Position numbers and translations under genes: made by a program. Below, piece by piece: positions 37,815 through 46,205 of a DNA stretch of 64,000 bases. Source of the DNA: JBBECE01 sp040881985 (lineage in GTDB: Bacteria; Pseudomonadota; Alphaproteobacteria; Rhizobiales; Devosiaceae). How positions within the stretch are numbered: position 1 is the stretch's first letter; each line of letters starts with the position of its first letter. The notes beneath the pieces are model-generated. The model made no database searches and was not told the DNA's origin. It was given only the letters and a program-made list of their open reading frames with translations. The stretch covers positions 1 through 64,000 of the forward strand of contig JBBECE010000033.1 in assembly GCA_040881985.1 (NCBI GenBank). The letters run 5' to 3'.

Positions 37815-38123
37815 TTGATTCGAACTCGCCGTACGGTGATTGTCCGTGACGTGTACCCCAAAGGCCTGCACGCCCGCCTTCGTGGTACGTCAGACGGCAT
37901 CGAGGAACTCATCCCGACGCGCGAGTTCGGCCAGATCGTCGATCCGGACGACAACGCAGCGATCGACGCGGCTGCAGTTGAAACGCCGCAAGAAACTGAA
38001 GCCGATGCTGAAGCCCGGCGCGCCCGCAGCCGCGCCTTCGCCGAAACTACGCTGTCGACCGAAGCGGGCATGCGCCGTCATGTTGAGGTATGGCAGCAGG
38101 CGCTCCGCGGCCCCGCTCAGTAA
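37815..38123 (+). CDS. Hypothetical 102-residue protein
   Basis: A short frame with a basic beginning (MIRTRRTVIVRDVYPKGLHA), an acidic middle (ETPQETEADAEARRARSRAF) and a helical end (TEAGMRRHVEVWQQALRG). I do not recognise it. The preceding 270 bases (37545-37814) have no identifiable gene and are less GC-rich than the flanks, which would suit a foreign or decayed stretch. Its stop overlaps the convergent SDR gene stop by seven bases. Whether it is really translated is uncertain; the start could also be a later GTG. Confidence 0.35.
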   Translation: MIRTRRTVIVRDVYPKGLHARLRGTSDGIEELIPTREFGQIVDPDDNAAIDAAAVETPQETEADAEARRARSRAFAETTLSTEAGMRRHVEVWQQALRGPAQ

Positions 38124-38869
38124 GTCGCGCGGCCGCCCGAAAGATCGAACACCGCACCGGTGGTGAAAGAGTTCTCGGCCGTGGCGAGCCAGCAGATCAT
38201 CGACGCCGCCTCATTGAGCTCCAACATGCGGCCGCGCGGGATCTTGCCGAGGATCATCTTGATGAATTCGGGGTCCTGGCTCATGGCCATGGCGGTCTTT
38301 GCAACGGCCGGGGTGACGGCATTGACCGCGATGTCGTATTTCGCCAACTCCTTGCCGAGCGATTTGGTGAGCGCAATCACGCCCGCCTTGGTCGCGGAAT
38401 AGGCTGGTGCGCCCGGATTGCCTTCCTTGCCCGCGATCGAGGCGAGGTTCACGATGCGCCCGTAATTGTTTGCGATCATGTGGGGGACAATTGTCCGGCA
38501 GCAGAAGAACGTACCGACAAGCCCGACATGGACAACGTCGATGAACGCCTGCGGCGGATACTCCCAGGTATTGGCGTTCGGCCCGACGATCGCCGCGTTG
38601 TTGACCAGAACGTCGATCTTTCCGAACCGGTCGAGTGCCGCCTTGGCCGCCGCCTCCACCGACTCGAGCTTGCCGATATCGACGTGAAGGGCCTGCACCT
38701 TGCCGGCGGAGCCGTATTTCGAGGTCAATCCGTCGAGCAGTTTCTGATCGCGGTCCCAGATCGAAACCAACGCGCCGCTGTCGAGCATCCGCTCGGCCAC
38801 GGTGAGCCCGATGCCCCGCCCTCCTCCAGTGACGATGGCGACGCGGTTGCCGAGGTCGTAGCTGTTCAT
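38117..38869 (-). CDS. SDR-family oxidoreductase (deoxy-sugar-acid dehydrogenase candidate)
   Basis: 250 residues, a classical short-chain dehydrogenase. The NAD-binding motif is TGGGRGIG, followed by NNAAIVG, the catalytic Ser in NLASIAG, and the Tyr-Lys pair in YSATKAGVIALTK. It is the last gene of the minus-strand sugar arm (reductase, ABC ATPase, two permeases, binding protein, SDR). In diketo-hydrolase routes for L-rhamnose and L-fucose, an SDR oxidises 2-keto-3-deoxy-rhamnonate or -fuconate, and that is the best guess here. L-rhamnose 1-dehydrogenase activity is the main alternative. Confidence 0.9.
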   Translation of the reverse strand: MNSYDLGNRVAIVTGGGRGIGLTVAERMLDSGALVSIWDRDQKLLDGLTSKYGSAGKVQALHVDIGKLESVEAAAKAALDRFGKIDVLVNNAAIVGPNANTWEYPPQAFIDVVHVGLVGTFFCCRTIVPHMIANNYGRIVNLASIAGKEGNPGAPAYSATKAGVIALTKSLGKELAKYDIAVNAVTPAVAKTAMAMSQDPEFIKMILGKIPRGRMLELNEAASMICWLATAENSFTTGAVFDLSGGRATY

Positions 38870-38894
38870 TGCGGGCAGTCCGATTGCACGAAAC

Positions 38895-38926
38895 GAGGGG
38901 ACGCCGGTTGGGATCGGCGCCCCCTC
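38895..38926 (-). terminator. Stem-loop between binding-protein and SDR genes
   Basis: Twelve-base arms (38895-38906 and 38915-38926) with one mismatch and an eight-base loop, 20 bases past the binding-protein stop. It probably stabilises the binding-protein message and limits SDR expression. Confidence 0.55.
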
Positions 38927-38945
38927 ATTGCTGAGGTGACTTCGC

Positions 38946-39941
38946 CTAGAAGGTGAAGTCGTCGATATTCGACGCGTCGAACGTGGTCAGTTCCGACTGC
39001 GTATTGATCGAGTTGTTCGGGTTGATTGTTCTCGTCCCGAGGTTCGGAACGTCGAAGGTCGCTCCGACTTCGTTCGTGATCGTGCCGTTCTTGACGCCAA
39101 CGGCGAAGTGAGCCGCCAACCAGCCCTCGTTATACGGGCTCCAGAGCTGGAACGCCGTGACCGTGCCGTCCTTGATGAAGTCGCGCATTTCGCTCGGCAG
39201 GCCGAGGCCGGTGACCTTGACCGTATCGGCAATGCCGCGGCTCTGCACAACCTGTGCAGCGGCTGCGATACCGACGGTGGTCGGGGCAATTACGCCCTTG
39301 AGGTTCGGGAAGTTGGAAAGGAGCGCTTCCATCTCGGTAGTCGACTTTTCGGGCTGGTCATCGCCATAAACCGTCGCGACGAGCGTCATGTTGGCGTACT
39401 TCGAATCGTTCGCCAGCGTTTCGTTCATGCCGACGATCCACTTGTTCTGGTCGGGGGCTTCGGTGGTCGCCGACAGGATGGCGATTTCACCTTCATAGCC
39501 GATGAGGGAGCCAACCATCTCGACCTGGTCGTGACCGACAGCGTCGAAATTAGTGGGCAGGATGGTCGCGTCACGATGGCTTTCGTTGCCGGTGAGGTCG
39601 CCATTGACCGTCAGCACGAGAATGCCCTTTGCGCGGGCCTCATCGAGCACCTGGTTGAGGGCATCCGGGCTGTTGGGCGAGGTAGCGATCACGTCAACGC
39701 CGCGCTGGATCTGGGCGGAGATGAACGGGATCTGCGAGGTCGCTTCGGCGGTCGCGGGGGCCACGAACTCAAATTCGCAGCCGATGCTGGCGCAAGCATC
39801 GACGAACCCCTGCACCAGGCCGTCGAAGTACGGGTTGCCGGTGTTCTTTCCGACGAAGACGATCTGGATCGGGTCCTGCGCCATGGCCACCGTGGTCATG
39901 CCGAGGCCCAGCGCCAGGGCGAGTAGGGATTTCTTGAGCAC
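38946..39941 (-). CDS. Sugar ABC transporter substrate-binding protein (likely rhamnose/deoxy-sugar)
   Basis: 331 residues. The signal peptide is MLKKSLLALALGLGMTTVA with cleavage at MAQDP. The mature part begins IQIVFVGKNTGNPYFDGLVQ and has VDVIATSPNSPDALNQVLDE, a type I periplasmic-binding fold of the CUT2/RhaS group. It is fourth in an arm running from the aldo-keto reductase through ATPase and two permeases. Proximity to rhamnose mutarotase, lactonase and rhamnonate dehydratase suggests L-rhamnose or a related 6-deoxy sugar. That assignment is from context, not residue-level evidence. Confidence 0.9.
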   Translation of the reverse strand: MLKKSLLALALGLGMTTVAMAQDPIQIVFVGKNTGNPYFDGLVQGFVDACASIGCEFEFVAPATAEATSQIPFISAQIQRGVDVIATSPNSPDALNQVLDEARAKGILVLTVNGDLTGNESHRDATILPTNFDAVGHDQVEMVGSLIGYEGEIAILSATTEAPDQNKWIVGMNETLANDSKYANMTLVATVYGDDQPEKSTTEMEALLSNFPNLKGVIAPTTVGIAAAAQVVQSRGIADTVKVTGLGLPSEMRDFIKDGTVTAFQLWSPYNEGWLAAHFAVGVKNGTITNEVGATFDVPNLGTRTINPNNSINTQSELTTFDASNIDDFTF

Positions 39942-39997
39942 TTTGTTCCTCCTTGTTGACAGTCGTTATTGCCGGATTTCATCCGGGTGGTCGCCCG

Positions 39998-40999
39998 CTA
40001 CCTTTGGGTGCGGGAATAGATCGCGTTGGTCGCGATGATGGAAACGATGAGCAGAATGCCCAGAACAGTCAGTTGCGTGGCGGGAAGCAGATTGGCGACG
40101 GTCATGCCGGTGGCGATGATCACCAGCAGCCAGGCCGCCAGAAAGGTTCCCAGAATGGTTCCACGACCACCGAAGATGTAGGTGCCGCCGAGCATGGCCA
40201 TCAGCACCATCTGCAACTCGCCGCCCAGGCCCAAATCGTAACGGACCGAGCCCAGCCGCGACGTGAAGATCAGGCCGGCGATCGAGCTGGCCAGTCCCAT
40301 CATCACGAACAGCGTCATCTTGATGGCCTTCGTGCGGATGCCGGCATGGCGCGCCGCCACCGCATTGGTGCCGATTTGATAGATCTGCCGGCCATAGATC
40401 GTCGTGCCCAGCACGAGGCCAAGGACGAGCGAGGCGACGAGGAAGAGTATGACCGGCGCGGGCAGCCCCGCGATCAAAACTTTGTCGATGCCGACATACC
40501 ATTCCGGCAACCGGATCGACTTGTCGCCTGCGATCACCTGCGCAATGCCGCGATAAAGGGTCAGTGTACCGATGGTGACGATGATGGAGGGCAGTTGCAG
40601 GCCTATCACCAGCAGCCCGTTCAAAATCCCCATCACCAGTCCGGAACCAATCCCGATGCCAATCGACAGCCACATCGGAACGCCGCTCTGGTAGGCAAGA
40701 GCAAAGAGGCAAGCCGAAAGCGCCATCGCCGAAGCCGGCGACAGATCGATCTCCCCGGAGATGATCACCATGGTCAAAACCAGTGCGATAATCGCAAACT
40801 CGGCGCTTAGCGTGAAGCTTTGGAGGATATAGGTGACGTCGAGGAAATACGGCGACAGCAGGCTCGCTGCAATGAGGGCGATGATCAACAGGGCAAGTGT
40901 CATCGTCTCCGGCCGGATCAGGATCACTTGCCAGGTCGGGCGCGGCCTTGCCGCATCGAGGGCACTGACGGCAGTCGGATTTTGTCCGGTGGTGGTCAT
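39998..40999 (-). CDS. Sugar ABC transporter permease (RhaP/RhaQ type)
   Basis: 333 residues with about nine helices. It has the CUT2 permease blocks SGEIDLSPASAMALSACLFA, LPSIIVTIGTLTLYRGIAQV and GRGTILGTFLAAWLLVIIAT. Its start overlaps the stop of nothing, but the preceding permease gene ends at 40996, giving a four-base ATGA overlap and equal translation of the pair. Two separate permease genes, rather than one as in the ribose-type system at 32423, match the rhizobial rhamnose importer layout. Confidence 0.92.
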   Translation of the reverse strand: MTTTGQNPTAVSALDAARPRPTWQVILIRPETMTLALLIIALIAASLLSPYFLDVTYILQSFTLSAEFAIIALVLTMVIISGEIDLSPASAMALSACLFALAYQSGVPMWLSIGIGIGSGLVMGILNGLLVIGLQLPSIIVTIGTLTLYRGIAQVIAGDKSIRLPEWYVGIDKVLIAGLPAPVILFLVASLVLGLVLGTTIYGRQIYQIGTNAVAARHAGIRTKAIKMTLFVMMGLASSIAGLIFTSRLGSVRYDLGLGGELQMVLMAMLGGTYIFGGRGTILGTFLAAWLLVIIATGMTVANLLPATQLTVLGILLIVSIIATNAIYSRTQR

Positions 41000-41991
41000 G
41001 CGCGGGCTTTCTGGGCGGCGAGGGCAGCGATTCCGCGTTGCCGCACCGATCGGTCGATCAGCAGGGCGATGATGATCACCGCGCCGTAGATGGCATTCTG
41101 CGTGGTCCCCGGAACGCCGAGCAGCGGCAAGGCGGCGCTGACGCAGCCGAGCAGCAAAACGCCGAGGACAGTGCCCAGCACCGTTCCGACGCCGCCATTG
41201 ATCGACACGCCGCCAATCACCACGGCGGCGATCACCTGAAACTCAAATCCGGTGCCGGTGTTGGAGGGATTCACAAAACCCCAGCGGCTTGCATACAGGA
41301 TGCCCGCAAGGCCCGACAATGCCCCCGAGATCGTGAACACCATGAGGGTGACCGAGTTGACGCGGATACCGCGCAGGGGCGCCGCGACGGGATTGGAGCC
41401 AAGCGCATAGATCTGCCTGCCCACGCGAGTGTGCATGGTGAACAGATAGGTGGCGAGCGCCACACCGAACGCCAGAAAGATGATCCAGGGAATACCGAAG
41501 ATCGGCGAAGTCTGCGACAGCGCCTTCAGCTCCGAAGGAATGTACTGCCGGTCGATCTGGCGCGCATTCGAGACGATGAACGTCAGGCCGCGATAGAGGC
41601 TTAGCGTACCCAGCGTCACGATGATCGCGGGTAGCCGGAAGACCGTTATCAGCAGCCCGTTGATCAGTCCGAGTCCGGAACCGATCCCGACGGAAACGAA
41701 GAAGCCCGTCCACCATGGCACCTCTGGATAGTAGCGGTACATCATGCCGCTCACGATCGCCGAAAAGCCCAGCATCGACCCGATGCTCAGATCGACGTGA
41801 CGGGCAACGATAACCAGCATCTGGGCCATTGCCCCGATCATGATCAGCGGAACAAGCAGCAAGATGATGCGCAGCTCGTCAAGCGTCAGAAAGCGCGGCC
41901 GCATCAGGCCGACGACCGCGCAGAACAACACGATCATCACGAAGATGCCCGCCTCGCGGCGCTGCAACAGGAAATCGTAGACCCGCCTCAT
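40996..41991 (-). CDS. Sugar ABC transporter permease (RhaP/RhaQ type)
   Basis: 331 residues. The permease motifs are ARHVDLSIGSMLGFSAIVSG, LPAIIVTLGTLSLYRGLTFI and GVSINGGVGTVLGTVLGVLL. It overlaps the ATPase gene upstream by four bases (ATGA at 41988-41991) and the second permease downstream by four bases. It forms a heterodimer with that permease in the inner membrane. It is clearly related to its neighbour, presumably by an old duplication. Confidence 0.92.
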   Translation of the reverse strand: MRRVYDFLLQRREAGIFVMIVLFCAVVGLMRPRFLTLDELRIILLLVPLIMIGAMAQMLVIVARHVDLSIGSMLGFSAIVSGMMYRYYPEVPWWTGFFVSVGIGSGLGLINGLLITVFRLPAIIVTLGTLSLYRGLTFIVSNARQIDRQYIPSELKALSQTSPIFGIPWIIFLAFGVALATYLFTMHTRVGRQIYALGSNPVAAPLRGIRVNSVTLMVFTISGALSGLAGILYASRWGFVNPSNTGTGFEFQVIAAVVIGGVSINGGVGTVLGTVLGVLLLGCVSAALPLLGVPGTTQNAIYGAVIIIALLIDRSVRQRGIAALAAQKARA

Positions 41992-43529
41992 GCCGCCACC
42001 GCCTTCTCGCCGCTTTGCGGCACGGCCGCGTGCATAATGCTTTCCTGCGACGCTTCGGCGCGACTGAGGTTGGCCGTCAGCCGGCCTTCCGACATCACCA
42101 GCACCCGGTCGCAGAGCGCCAGCAGCTCCGGCAGTTCCGATGAGATCAGCAGGATCGCCCGCCCGGCAGCCGCCAGTTCGCCGATCATTTCGTAGAATTC
42201 CGCCTTCACCCCGATATCGATGCCGCGCGTTGGCTCATCCAGAATGAGTACGCTCGGATTGGTCAGCATCCAGCGCGCAAGAATGGTCTTCTGCTGGTTG
42301 CCGCCGGACAGTTCGCCGATCGGCTGGCGCAGCGAAGCGAGCCGGATGCGGAGCTTTTTCACCGAGTCCGTAGCAAGTGCCGTTTCGAGTGCCCGGCGGA
42401 TGACGCCGCCGGGCGCGATCTGTCTGGGGATCGCGGCGGTGATATTCTGTTCCACCGCCAGCGAGCGGAAGATGCCCGCCGTCGCCCGGTCTTCCGGAAC
42501 GAACGAGAGGCCGAGCGCGATCGCCTGCGACGGCTCGTTGATGACCACCGCCTTGCCATTGACCACCACGCTGCCGCTCACCGCCGGAGCCACGCCGAAC
42601 AGGGCTCGCGCCACATCGCTGCGTCCGGCGCCCACCAAGCCCCCAAGCCCGACGATCTCACCCTTGCGCACCTCAAAACTGACATCGGCGAAGTAGCCGG
42701 GAAGCGTGAGATGTTCGACCCTGAGGGCGATCTCGCCAATGGCGGCACCCATCTTGTGCATGTATTCCTTCAGCGGCCGGCCGATCATCAGCCGGATGAT
42801 GTCGACATCGCTGAGGTCGGCGATGTTCTCGGTCGCGATCTTGTTGCCGTCGCGGAAGATGGTGACCCGGTCGCACAGCACCCGCACTTCCTCGAGCCGG
42901 TGAGTGATGAAGACAATGGTGCGGCCCTCGTCGCGCAGGCGCTTGGCGATGGCGAAAAGCGTCGCCACTTCCTTGGGGGTCAACGGCGCCGTGGGCTCGT
43001 CCATGATGATGAGGCGGCTGTCAGACGCCAGCGCTCGCGCGATCTCGACCATCTGCTGGTCAGCTATCGACAGCCCCCGCATCGGCCTGGTGACGTCGAT
43101 CTTGACGCCCAGCAGGTCCATCAGCCGGTTGGCGTCGCGGGTCATCTGCGCCCACGGCACAAGGTCGAGTGGCCCGCCGCCGGTGCGGCCCAGAACGAGA
43201 TTCTCGGCCACCGATAGATCCGGGAACGAAATCGGCTCCTGGTGAATCAGCGTAATGCCTCGCCGCTGCGCCACAATCGGGTCCGGGATTTCGACGGGTA
43301 CACCGTTAAGCACCAGCGTGCCACGCGACGGCCGGTGCACGCCGGCCAATATTTTGGCAAACGTCGATTTGCCGGCGCCGTTTTCTCCCACCAGCGCATG
43401 AATTTCACCCGGCATGAGATCGAGATCGACATCGCGCAGCACCTCGATGGTGGCGAAATTCTTCGAGATTCCACGCGCCGAGATCAGAGGCTGGGTAACG
43501 TCGGTGATCGGAACGTCGGGCATCGGCAA
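41988..43529 (-). CDS. Sugar ABC transporter double ATP-binding protein (RhaT/RbsA type)
   Basis: 513 residues with two ABC domains. The first has Walker A GENGAGKSTFAKILAGVH, signature RGLSIADQQMVEIARAL and Walker B LIIMDEPTAPLT. The second has the degenerate loop GLVGAGRSDVARALFGV, signature GELSGGNQQKTILARWM and Walker B LILDEPTRGIDIG. It energises the two permeases downstream. It starts six bases after the aldo-keto reductase stop, so enzyme and importer are co-transcribed. Confidence 0.93.
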   Translation of the reverse strand: MPMPDVPITDVTQPLISARGISKNFATIEVLRDVDLDLMPGEIHALVGENGAGKSTFAKILAGVHRPSRGTLVLNGVPVEIPDPIVAQRRGITLIHQEPISFPDLSVAENLVLGRTGGGPLDLVPWAQMTRDANRLMDLLGVKIDVTRPMRGLSIADQQMVEIARALASDSRLIIMDEPTAPLTPKEVATLFAIAKRLRDEGRTIVFITHRLEEVRVLCDRVTIFRDGNKIATENIADLSDVDIIRLMIGRPLKEYMHKMGAAIGEIALRVEHLTLPGYFADVSFEVRKGEIVGLGGLVGAGRSDVARALFGVAPAVSGSVVVNGKAVVINEPSQAIALGLSFVPEDRATAGIFRSLAVEQNITAAIPRQIAPGGVIRRALETALATDSVKKLRIRLASLRQPIGELSGGNQQKTILARWMLTNPSVLILDEPTRGIDIGVKAEFYEMIGELAAAGRAILLISSELPELLALCDRVLVMSEGRLTANLSRAEASQESIMHAAVPQSGEKAVAA

Positions 43530-43535
43530 TCCGCC

Positions 43536-44567
43536 CTAATGTCCCGCCGGCACGGGGGCGTCGCGGTCGATCAGGCCTGCGCCTTTGAGATCGGACCAGA
43601 ACGAGGCCGGAATGGCTGACTGCAGCGAAGCGAGGTTCTGCGTCATCTCGCTTGGCCGGGCCGCGCCGGGAATGACCGACACCACCGCCGGATGCGCCAA
43701 CGGGAATTGCAGCGCCGCGGCCGCCAGGCTGACCTTGTGCGCCGTGCATACGGCTTCCATGCCGCGCACTTTCGCCTGCACTTCGGCAGGAGCATTTGCA
43801 TAGCCGTATTTGGCGTTGCCGCCCGAGCCGGTAGCCAGGATGCCGGAGGCGAAGGGCGCGCCGATGACGACCCCCACCCCGCGCTTCACGCATTCGGCCA
43901 TGCCGGTGCGGAGGCTCGATTGATCGAGCAGCGTGTAGGGCATGGCGACGAGCACAAAATCCAGCGTCACCTGGCTCGCCACCTGATTCAGCGCATCGTG
44001 GGTGTTGATACCCATGCCGATGGCTTTGATGTCGCCCGCGGCCTTCAGCTCCTCAAGCGCCTTCATGCCACTCGCCATCAGATCCTTTTGGCGCTCTTCC
44101 AAATGCTCGCCGTGATACGTCGCGTCGAGATCGTGGATCACCAGCGCATCGACGGTGTCGAGCGCCAGCCGCTGCAGCGCCTGCGCGTACGAGCGCAGAA
44201 TACCATCATAGGAATAGTCGAATTTGACCTCGAAATTCAACCCGCCAGTCCACGGCGAACGATCGAAAGTCGCCGGATTCTTTGGGCGGTGCAGCGTGCG
44301 GCCGACCTTGGTGGTCAGCAGATAGTCGCCGCGCTTCTTGTTGCGCAGATAGCCACCCAGCCGGTGCTCGGAGAGGCCGCGGCCATACCACGGTGCCGTA
44401 TCGTAAAATCGTACGCCATTGTCCCATGCGGCATCGAGCGTGGCGCGGACGTCCGCCTCATCGACCCTTGTGTAGAGCTCGCCCAGATGGGCGCTGCCGA
44501 AACCGAAGGCCGGCAGGCTGAGCGTCGTGCTGCCCACCCGGCGGCGGGCCGAAAGCGTGAACGTCAC
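43536..44567 (-). CDS. Aldo/keto reductase, likely aldose 1-dehydrogenase (L-rhamnose/L-fucose type)
   Basis: 343 residues. The AKR active site is visible: Asp and Tyr in RFYDTAPWYGRGLSEHRLGG, Lys in LTTKVGRTL, His in ALVIHDLD. The GLSEHRLGGYLR motif is typical of D-threo-aldose (L-fucose) dehydrogenases, which oxidise 6-deoxy sugars to the 1,5-lactone with NAD(P). It is the first gene of the minus-strand arm and supplies the lactone that the lactonase at 46206 would open. The divergent operator at 44628-44654 controls its start. Confidence 0.87.
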   Translation of the reverse strand: MTFTLSARRRVGSTTLSLPAFGFGSAHLGELYTRVDEADVRATLDAAWDNGVRFYDTAPWYGRGLSEHRLGGYLRNKKRGDYLLTTKVGRTLHRPKNPATFDRSPWTGGLNFEVKFDYSYDGILRSYAQALQRLALDTVDALVIHDLDATYHGEHLEERQKDLMASGMKALEELKAAGDIKAIGMGINTHDALNQVASQVTLDFVLVAMPYTLLDQSSLRTGMAECVKRGVGVVIGAPFASGILATGSGGNAKYGYANAPAEVQAKVRGMEAVCTAHKVSLAAAALQFPLAHPAVVSVIPGAARPSEMTQNLASLQSAIPASFWSDLKGAGLIDRDAPVPAGH

Positions 44568-44626
44568 AGGGGCGCCCTCCCGAATTCGATGGCGGCTTTC
44601 GCGCCGCTCTCCACCTTCCCAGTCAA

Positions 44627-44654
44627 CTTGTCAGACAAAAATTAGTTTGACAAG
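44627..44654. promoter_or_regulatory. FadR/GntR-type operator between the two sugar-acid arms
   Basis: TTGTCAGACAA (44628-44638) is a perfect 11-base palindrome, the form bound by FadR-subfamily GntR regulators. A second half-site, TGACAAG (44648-44654), is inverted relative to CTTGTCA (44627-44633). It sits in the 165-base region between the aldo-keto reductase and the plus-strand arm. TTGACA at 44647-44652 with AAATCT 17 bases on is a candidate plus-strand promoter overlapping it. The GntR gene at 47101 is the obvious regulator. Confidence 0.65.
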
Positions 44655-44732
44655 CTGTCCCGTCTCGCCAAATCTGACCGACGCGCGGAACCGTCGCAAA
44701 AGATGGCGGCACGCGAGGGAGCAGACTTTCCG

Positions 44733-44990
44733 ATGGCAATACGCGGCACTTATCCGATGCCCTATCCCTTCTTCGACGCCGGGCGCCGGCTACGGCGCGA
44801 CGCCTTGCCGCGCCAGATCGCTGCTTCCATCGCCCTCATCATGCAGGGTCTTGGCCAGTTCCTGCTCTACGGCAAGCTGATCGCCGCGCTCCGGCTCGGC
44901 CCCGCGCCAAGCAGCAACCGCCTGCCCCCCGACACCACCACTGCCTGGGCGCACCGTCTTGCGGCCGAGCTCGGCCGGCTTCCCGCCTGA
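44733..44990 (+). pseudogene. Small frame, possibly decayed Pr6Pr-type membrane protein end
   Basis: The frame reads MAIRGTYPMPYPFFDAGRRL and then IAASIALIMQGLGQFLLYGK. RGxxxxxYPFxD followed, one frame over, by GYG resembles the C-terminal part of Pr6Pr-type membrane proteins, which end in a helix after PYPFLD. If so, it has a frameshift around 44790 and lacks the rest of the protein. It could instead be a genuine small protein leading the dehydratase operon (the frame stays open to 44990, 13 bases before the next start). I favour a remnant, with low confidence. Confidence 0.35.
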
Positions 44991-45003
44991 CTGGAGACCA
45001 ACC

Positions 45004-46179
45004 GTGCCCAGAATCACCGATGTCCGTACGACGATCTGGGAATGGATCGGCCCGGTCGCACCCATGCCGCCACATTTCTGCACTACGGCCAGCGACCTCG
45101 TCTCCGACATCACCGGCTCGATCTCGGGTTTCCGCTTCCTCGGCTGGCTGATCGTCGAGATTGAGCTCGACGATGGCACCATCGGCATCGGCAATGGCGC
45201 GCTCGCCCCGCACGCCACCAAGGCGACGGTCGATACTTATTTGAAGCCGCTGCTGATCGGCCAGGACCCGATGGACAGCGAATATCTCTGGCAATCCATG
45301 TATCGCCGCACCCTGCCCTTCGGCCGAAAGGGCATCGGCATGACCGCGATCAGCGCCGTCGATCTGGCCATCTGGGACGCAAAGGGTAAATTGCTGAAGC
45401 AGCCGGTATTCCGTCTGCTCGGCGGTCGCACCAAAAAGCAGATTCCCGTGTACGCCAGCCGCCTCTACAGCCAGCCCGAGGATAGTCTCGCCGCCGAGGC
45501 CAGGTCCTATGTCGATCAGGGCTTCAAGTCGATCAAGCTGCGCTTCGGCTGGGGTCCCAAGGACGGCATCGAGGGCATCCACAAGAATGTCGGTCTGGTG
45601 CGCGCCGCACGCCAAGCCGTGGGCGACAATATTGACATCATGGGCGATGCCTATATGGGCTGGAACACCGAATACGCGAAGCGCATGCTGCGCCTGCTCG
45701 CGCCGTTCAACATGCGCTGGGTCGAGGAGCCGGTGATCTCCGACGATCTCGCCGGCTACGCCGAGCTCAAGGCAATGAACCTCGTCGCCATCGCCGGCGG
45801 TGAGCATGAATACACGCTCCACGGCTTCCGCCAGGCGCTCGACACGAAAAGCTTCGACATCGCGCAGTTCGACATCAGCCGCGTCGGCGGCATCACTGCC
45901 GCCAAAAAGATCGCCGATCTCTGCGAGGCCTATGACATCACTGTCATTCCGCACGCCGGACAAATGCACAACTATCACCTGTCGATGTCGAGCTACGCCG
46001 CGCCGATCTCGGAATATTTTCCCAAGGTGCCCGTCGAGGTCGGCAACGAGCTGTTCTGGTACATTTTCGACGGCGAGCCGGTAGCCATGGAGGGATTCAT
46101 CAATCTGAGTGAGGACAAGCCGGGCTTTGGCTTGACGCTGAAAGCGCCCGACCCAAAAGAGTTCAAGCTGACCCGCTAG
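45004..46179 (+). CDS. Enolase-superfamily sugar-acid dehydratase (mandelate racemase/MLE type)
   Basis: 391 residues, GTG start with a GGAGA site. The fold is a capping domain plus TIM barrel. The catalytic Lys is in SIKLRFGWG; metal ligands are in MGDAYMGW, RWVEEPV and GGEHEY; the base His is in IPHAGQMHN. The pattern is that of acid-sugar dehydratases such as rhamnonate, fuconate or lyxonate dehydratase. It removes water from an aldonate to give a 2-keto-3-deoxy acid. A second, clearer L-rhamnonate dehydratase ends this same operon, so this one probably takes a related sugar acid. Confidence 0.85.
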   Translation: MPRITDVRTTIWEWIGPVAPMPPHFCTTASDLVSDITGSISGFRFLGWLIVEIELDDGTIGIGNGALAPHATKATVDTYLKPLLIGQDPMDSEYLWQSMYRRTLPFGRKGIGMTAISAVDLAIWDAKGKLLKQPVFRLLGGRTKKQIPVYASRLYSQPEDSLAAEARSYVDQGFKSIKLRFGWGPKDGIEGIHKNVGLVRAARQAVGDNIDIMGDAYMGWNTEYAKRMLRLLAPFNMRWVEEPVISDDLAGYAELKAMNLVAIAGGEHEYTLHGFRQALDTKSFDIAQFDISRVGGITAAKKIADLCEAYDITVIPHAGQMHNYHLSMSSYAAPISEYFPKVPVEVGNELFWYIFDGEPVAMEGFINLSEDKPGFGLTLKAPDPKEFKLTR

Positions 46180-46205
46180 CGCCGGCAGAGAAGGGAGCGC
46201 GAGCC

